The notes under the pieces were generated by a model, which was given only the letters and a program-made list of their open reading frames with translations, did not search any database and had not been told where the DNA came from. Positions 43,006 to 46,750 of a DNA stretch of 46,750 nt are shown piece after piece. The stretch is from assembly GCA_027023475.1 (NCBI GenBank), contig JALVVJ010000067.1:1-46750 (forward strand), in the 5' to 3' direction. Position 1 is the stretch's first letter. Every line of letters begins with the position of its first letter. The DNA is from Flavobacteriales bacterium. GTDB taxonomy: Bacteria > Bacteroidota > Bacteroidia > Flavobacteriales > Flavobacteriaceae. A program made the position numbers and the translations under genes.

Positions 43006-43200
43006 TTATTCGGCAGCGGCTTCGGGGTCAAACAATACCTTGCCCCGGTAATAAAGTTTTCCTTCGTGCCAATGGGCGCGATGTAAAAGGTGTGCCTCTT
43101 TGGTCGTAGGGTCAATGCCCAATTGGGGCATTTTCAGCTTATAATGCGTGCGGCGTTTGTTGCGCCGGGCACGCGATTGTCGTTTCTTGGGATGTGCCAT
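43006..43200 (-). CDS. rpmF: 50S ribosomal protein L32
   Basis: 64 residues, with the family opening [19 protein letters not shown]. The zinc-ribbon cysteines of some L32 proteins are absent, so this is the zinc-free type. It lies 2 bases after the DUF177 gene, the classic yceD-rpmF pair. Confidence 0.96.
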   Translation of the reverse strand: MAHPKKRQSRARRNKRRTHYKLKMPQLGIDPTTKEAHLLHRAHWHEGKLYYRGKVLFDPEAAAE

Positions 43201-43202
43201 AA

Positions 43203-43703
43203 TCAGGTATTTTTATCGTTTAATAATTTTTTCAATTCCTTCCAACGCGGGTCCACATATCCGGGCTTAATATCCGCCTCTCCTTCACGGTGGGATTGCT
43301 TCGGATCCAAGTGTTTCATGGGAATGCTCAACAGTACGGATTCGTACAACAATTGCGCTACGTTGAACACCGGCATATCAAACGGAATAAGAATCAAATC
43401 GTCGTTTTCGTCATTATATTCGTGTCCGAAACGCAACACGGTGCGCAAACTTCCCGAAAGCGGTTGCATATAGGGCTCGGCCGTACGGTCGTCGAGCAAT
43501 TCGACGCTGCCACGGGTGTGCAAGTCCACTTCCATCAATTGGCCGTGCTTGGTAATATTTACCGTAGCATCAATACCGGCCTTTTCAAACTCCATAGTGC
43601 CGAATCCGTCGAAAAAATCCTGTTCCAACCGGTAATCGAACCGGTTGGCGCCTTCGTCCAAGTCAAAGAGCTTGATGTCGTATTTCCGTAGCCGTTTATC
43701 CAC
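43203..43703 (-). CDS. DUF177 (YceD-like) protein
   Basis: 166 residues of the YceD/DUF177 family, found next to rpmF in most bacteria and linked to 23S rRNA/ribosome assembly. The recognisable end [16 protein letters not shown] matches the family's DPRWAKLK-type tail. The usual CxxC is not seen here, as in other Bacteroidota versions. A -7 box TAACTTTG lies 26 bases before the ATG and starts the DUF177-rpmF message. Confidence 0.88.
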   Translation of the reverse strand: MDKRLRKYDIKLFDLDEGANRFDYRLEQDFFDGFGTMEFEKAGIDATVNITKHGQLMEVDLHTRGSVELLDDRTAEPYMQPLSGSLRTVLRFGHEYNDENDDLILIPFDMPVFNVAQLLYESVLLSIPMKHLDPKQSHREGEADIKPGYVDPRWKELKKLLNDKNT

Positions 43704-43729
43704 TTGAAGTGAACCCGTTTTTCAGGTGG

Positions 43730-43737
43730 CAAAGTTA
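43730..43737 (-). promoter_or_regulatory. -7 promoter box of DUF177-rpmF
   Basis: Minus-strand TAACTTTG, 26 bases before the ATG at 43703. Confidence 0.6.
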
Positions 43738-43766
43738 CATTATTTTTTTGAAACACCGGGCATCTC

Positions 43767-44777
43767 TTACTCCGGTGCTTCGTGCAATTTTTGCCATAGC
43801 AAATCCTTCAATTTCTCCAAGCCCTCGCCGGTGAAGGACGACACGAAAACATAGGGAATATTCAGCCCCGCTTGTTCCAATTCATTCCGGATTTCTTCTT
43901 TCAACTCCCCGTCCAACAAATCGGATTTGGTGATGGCCAAAACCCGGGCTTTGTCCAGGAGCTGGGGATTATATTTTTCCAACTCATTGAGCAAAATCCG
44001 GTATTGCTCCATGATATCGGGAGCATCGGCAGGGATGGTAAAAAGCAACACGGCATTGCGTTCGATATGGCGCAAAAACCGGTGGCCGATGCCTTTGCCT
44101 TCGGCAGCGCCTTCGATAATACCCGGAATATCGGCCATCACAAAGGATTTGAAATCGCGGTAAGGCACGATACCCAGGTTGGGTTTTAGCGTGGTAAACG
44201 GATAATCGGCGATTTTGGGCTTGGCGGCCGTTAGTTTGGAAAGCAAGGTGGATTTGCCGGCATTGGGAAAGCCCACCAGGCCTACATCGGCCAGCACTTT
44301 GAGTTCCAAAATAAGGTTGCGTTCCTCGCCCGGCAGGCCCGGCTGGGCATAACGCGGCGTCTGTCGGACGGCCGATTTGAAATGCCAATTACCCAAACCT
44401 CCCTTACCGCCACGGGCCACGATGAGTTCCTCGCTATCCCGTGTAATTTCCCCTAACAATTCACCGGTGTCGGCGTCCTTGACCACCGTGCCCAACGGCA
44501 CTTCGATAATCACATCCTTGCCTGCACGTCCGTGCCGGCGGTTTCGTCCGCCGGGCTGACCGGCTTCGGCCTTAAAATGTTTGTTGAATTTCAGGTGCCA
44601 AAGGGTCCAAAAATTTCGATTGCCACGCAAAATCACGTGGCCGCCCCGCCCACCGTCGCCGCCGTCGGGACCGCCTTTGGGAACATATTTCTCTCTGCGC
44701 AGATGGGTGGAACCGGCTCCTCCTCTGCCCGATTTTACATAGATTTTGGCGTAATCGGTAAAATTACCTTCGGTCAT
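43767..44777 (-). CDS. obgE: GTPase Obg/CgtA
   Basis: 336 residues. The glycine-rich Obg domain (1-160; [34 protein letters not shown]) precedes a GTPase domain with [12 protein letters not shown] near residues 165-176, [20 protein letters not shown] and ITKSDLL. The variable C-terminal OCT domain is absent, as is usual in this phylum. It acts in late 50S assembly and stress control. Its start overlaps the adk stop (ATGA), so the two are translationally coupled. Confidence 0.96.
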   Translation of the reverse strand: MTEGNFTDYAKIYVKSGRGGAGSTHLRREKYVPKGGPDGGDGGRGGHVILRGNRNFWTLWHLKFNKHFKAEAGQPGGRNRRHGRAGKDVIIEVPLGTVVKDADTGELLGEITRDSEELIVARGGKGGLGNWHFKSAVRQTPRYAQPGLPGEERNLILELKVLADVGLVGFPNAGKSTLLSKLTAAKPKIADYPFTTLKPNLGIVPYRDFKSFVMADIPGIIEGAAEGKGIGHRFLRHIERNAVLLFTIPADAPDIMEQYRILLNELEKYNPQLLDKARVLAITKSDLLDGELKEEIRNELEQAGLNIPYVFVSSFTGEGLEKLKDLLWQKLHEAPE

Positions 44778-45355
44778 TGACGGACCATATTTCCCAGCGC
44801 TTGCAAAATGTCGTTGTGTACGGTTTCGATATCCTGCAAGCCGTTGATTATCCGCAGTACATTTTTACGGCGGTAGTAGTCTTTGAGCGGTTCGGTGAGT
44901 TCCCTGTATTTTTTCAAACGTTTGACCACCGTACTGCGTTGGGCATCGTCGGAGCGTCCGCTGGTTTTACCCCGGTTCAGGATGCGGCTTATCAATACTT
45001 CTTCGGGTACTTCCAGAGCCAAAACGGCATCGATTTTATCACCTTGGTCATGCAACATTTTTTCCAGGGCCTCGGCCTGCACCGTAGTGCGTGGAAAGCC
45101 ATCGAAAATAATTCCGGGTGCATCGGGATATTTGGCCATTTCGTTTTTGAGCATTTCGATGGTAACTTCGTCGGGAACCAAATCGCCCCGGTCGATATAG
45201 GTTTGGGCCAAACGCCCCAGTTCGGTTTGTTCCTTCATATGTTGTCGAAACAAATCACCGGTGGCAATGTAGGCAAACCGGAGCCGGTCTTTGAGCAGGC
45301 CGGCCTGCGTACCTTTTCCCGCCCCCGGCGGGCCGAACATAACAATGTGCATCAT
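44774..45355 (-). CDS. adk: Adenylate kinase
   Basis: 193 residues. It interconverts ATP + AMP and 2 ADP. P-loop [10 protein letters not shown] at 8-17, AMP-site GDLFRQ and FDGFPRT are present. The lid is the short form ([12 protein letters not shown]) without the zinc-binding cysteines, which explains the small size. It lies 9 bases after hpt and overlaps obgE by 4 bases. The grouping hpt-adk-obgE is typical of Bacteroidota. Confidence 0.96.
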   Translation of the reverse strand: MMHIVMFGPPGAGKGTQAGLLKDRLRFAYIATGDLFRQHMKEQTELGRLAQTYIDRGDLVPDEVTIEMLKNEMAKYPDAPGIIFDGFPRTTVQAEALEKMLHDQGDKIDAVLALEVPEEVLISRILNRGKTSGRSDDAQRSTVVKRLKKYRELTEPLKDYYRRKNVLRIINGLQDIETVHNDILQALGNMVRQ

Positions 45356-45364
45356 AGTTCAAAA

Positions 45365-45901
45365 TTATGCTTTCAATTGATAAACGTCTTTCAGGTTCCG
45401 GCCAAGCTCGTCGTAGTCCAATCCGTAGCCCACAATAAATTTGTTGGGTATTTTCATCCCGATAAAGTCCAAAGGAATGTCCTTACGGTAGGCCTCGGGT
45501 TTGTGAAACAAACTGACAATTTTTACGTAGGCCGGATTGTATTCGGCCAAACGGTCGAGCATAAATGCCAGGGTGTTGCCCGTGTCCACGATGTCTTCAA
45601 GCAAATAAACCGGACGCCCTTGCAAGTCTTCGGACGGTTTGATGAGCCATTCCATTTGACCCGTAGAACGGGTGCCGCTGTAAGATTTTACGCGAATATA
45701 ATCCAAAATCATTTCGCCCGGATAGTGTTTGGCAAAATCGGTGGCAAAAACCATACCGCCTTTGAGCACCACCAGGAATACGGGCACCTGCCGGCCCGCA
45801 TCCTCATACACACGCCCGGCCAGTTCCTGCACGGTTTCTTGAATTTTTGCGTGCGGAATGTATCGCTCAAATACCTTATCGTGCAACTTAATTTGTTCCA
45901 T
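45365..45901 (-). CDS. hpt: Hypoxanthine phosphoribosyltransferase
   Basis: 178 residues. It salvages hypoxanthine/guanine with PRPP. The PRPP motif is YLLEDIVDTGNTLAFML; the early VVLKGGMVFATDF and the metal/purine region KFIVGYGLDYDELGRNL are in place. First gene of hpt-adk-obgE with a -7 box at 45929. A GC-rich array starts about 45 bases further upstream. Confidence 0.95.
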   Translation of the reverse strand: MEQIKLHDKVFERYIPHAKIQETVQELAGRVYEDAGRQVPVFLVVLKGGMVFATDFAKHYPGEMILDYIRVKSYSGTRSTGQMEWLIKPSEDLQGRPVYLLEDIVDTGNTLAFMLDRLAEYNPAYVKIVSLFHKPEAYRKDIPLDFIGMKIPNKFIVGYGLDYDELGRNLKDVYQLKA

Positions 45902-45928
45902 CGGGCGGCGCCAAAGTTTTTAGAGCCA

Positions 45929-45936
45929 CAAAGATA
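45929..45936 (-). promoter_or_regulatory. -7 promoter box of hpt-adk-obgE
   Basis: Minus-strand TATCTTTG, 27 bases before the ATG at 45901. A TTTG lies 15 bases upstream of it, closer than the usual -33 spacing. Confidence 0.6.
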
Positions 45937-45979
45937 ATATTTATTCAGGAACAAACGAAAGCACGGAAAATTATTTCTT

Positions 45980-46485
45980 ATTCGCTCCGGCGCCTTACGG
46001 CGCCTCCGCGGCTCCACAAGCCGGCAGGGCGCCGGCGGCGGAGCTCTGCTCCGCTGCCGGCGGCGCAAATGGTTTGGGCATAATGATTTACACCCTACAA
46101 TGTTTCTTCAACCCACCACCGTCAAATTCTGCTTTTTTGCGCCGCCGGCCCCGCGCTTACGCGCGGCGCCGGCGCCCTTAGTCTTGTTCCGCGGCTCCGG
46201 GAGCCGGCACGCTCCGGCTTCGGCTTCGCGCTTGTCTCCCTTCGCAACTACGCAAGCCCTTCCGGCGCCGCTTCGCTTCGCCTCCGGTCTTGCTCCGTTT
46301 GCTTCGGAGCCACCTGCGGTGTCTCCTTGCGGCCCTCAGAGCCCTGCGGTCTCTTCGGGAAGTCGGCGAACCCGCAGGGCGGTTTCGCCTTCAATGTTTA
46401 CAGTAGCGGACAATCATAAACCCGGATATTCCAACCAAGGCCGGATGTTCCATTGTGGACGCGCGATTTATCGCGCGCACCAAAA
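45980..46485 (+). repeat. GC-rich composite array upstream of hpt (most complete)
   Basis: All modules in order: palindromic module 1 (46027-46068), AT-rich spacer, palindromic module 2 (46134-46185), four or five GTCT-type units (46182-46368), the GGCGAA/TTCGCC hairpin, the box TTCAATGTTTACAGTAGCGG (46390), about 50 bases shared almost exactly with 38070-38122, and the hairpin GCGCGATTTATCGCGCGC (46461-46478). The long open frame covering this stretch is compositional, not a gene. Confidence 0.87.
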
Positions 46486-46708
46486 GCGCCAGGGATGGGA
46501 GCGGTTATGCGGCGAAGGCGGCGAGCATGCTTTTCCGCCCGGTGGAGGCGACCGGAGGAAGCCCCACGCACGGGCGGGCGCGGGCAAGCGTAGGCACAGC
46601 CCGCGCAAAAAGCAGCGAGCCGGCAAGCCGCATTTGAGCGGACAGCCCGGTCCCGCCTCGTGAACGCACTGCGGTGCGTAGCAACGCAGCCTAGCGTTGC
46701 AGCAAGCA
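46486..46708 (+). repeat. AGCGG-box element without the usual 3' closure
   Basis: Starts GCGCCAGGGATGGGAGCGG; the stem ATGCGGC/GCCGCAT and TTGAGCGGACAGCCCGG are intact. The 3' part ends in a hairpin GCAACGC...GCGTTGC and lacks GGCGCC, so the outer stem cannot close; the 3' end may be lost or replaced. About 40 AT-rich bases follow to the window end with no feature. Confidence 0.78.
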
Positions 46709-46750
46709 TAAAATTATCACACCAAGTTTTTTTCTTTTTGTCGATAACGG

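Noticed and set aside
46100-46663. 187-codon open frame at the window end.
   Set aside because: It runs through the same repeat modules and an AGCGG-box element; same compositional artefact.

Overview
The window comes from a member of the Bacteroidota, probably a flavobacterium-like or related marine or sediment lineage; I cannot name the genus. Four things point there. Several secreted proteins end in type IX secretion (T9SS) type A sorting domains. There is an Oar-type TonB-dependent receptor, a Porin_10-type porin and a DUF5686 protein. Most genes lack a Shine-Dalgarno sequence. At least fifteen genes are preceded by the Bacteroidota -7 promoter box TAnnTTTG. No tRNA, rRNA, CRISPR array, IS element or phage was seen.

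Layout. 1-190 is the inverted end of a GC-rich repeat array. 269-2217 is ptb-buk (acyl phosphate/acyl-CoA energy metabolism), followed by a 41-residue zinc-motif protein on the opposite strand. 2470-4198 holds an AI-2E family permease and an unknown protein. 4453-7575 is an Oar-like TonB-dependent receptor. 7859-15305 is a surface-fibre locus: a TPR/transmembrane/HTH regulator, divergent from two large tail-fibre-like proteins (22 and 26 units of a 17-residue repeat, each with a C-terminal S74 self-cleaving chaperone) that flank a small T9SS cargo protein. 15714-25005 (minus strand) is a close-packed run of ten genes: coaX, an outer-membrane protein, a TPR protein, lptC, a CNNM/CorC protein, mnmE, a TauE/SafE permease, an ElaA-type acetyltransferase, a dienoyl-CoA-reductase-like SDR and rnhA; four of its nine junctions are 4-base ATGA overlaps. 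25064-26226 is a 1.2 kb non-coding repeat array. 26280-32378 has a T9SS BNR-repeat protein, a putative porin and lipB. 32440-36756 has a PLP aminotransferase, prs, rplY and a T9SS alpha/beta hydrolase. 36808-40850 has a 3-hydroxyacyl-CoA dehydrogenase and a DUF5686 protein separated by another array. 41026-45901 has accBC, then DUF177-rpmF, then hpt-adk-obgE. 45980-46708 is a further array.

The most unusual signal is in the intergenic DNA. A family of six elements carries the paired motifs GGATGGGAGCGG and GAGCGGACAGCCCGG around a stem. The stem sequence changes while its pairing is kept, and one side hairpin keeps a GNRA tetraloop, so these look like a structured RNA or an RNA-like mobile repeat. 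In three places the element is the end module of a larger mosaic array. That array is made of palindromic GC modules, a degenerate tandem repeat of about 30 bp with GTCT starts, and a conserved TTCAATGTTTRCAGTAGC box. Every full array lies just upstream of a gene's promoter (ptb, coaX, the 3-hydroxyacyl-CoA dehydrogenase gene, hpt) in the same relative orientation.
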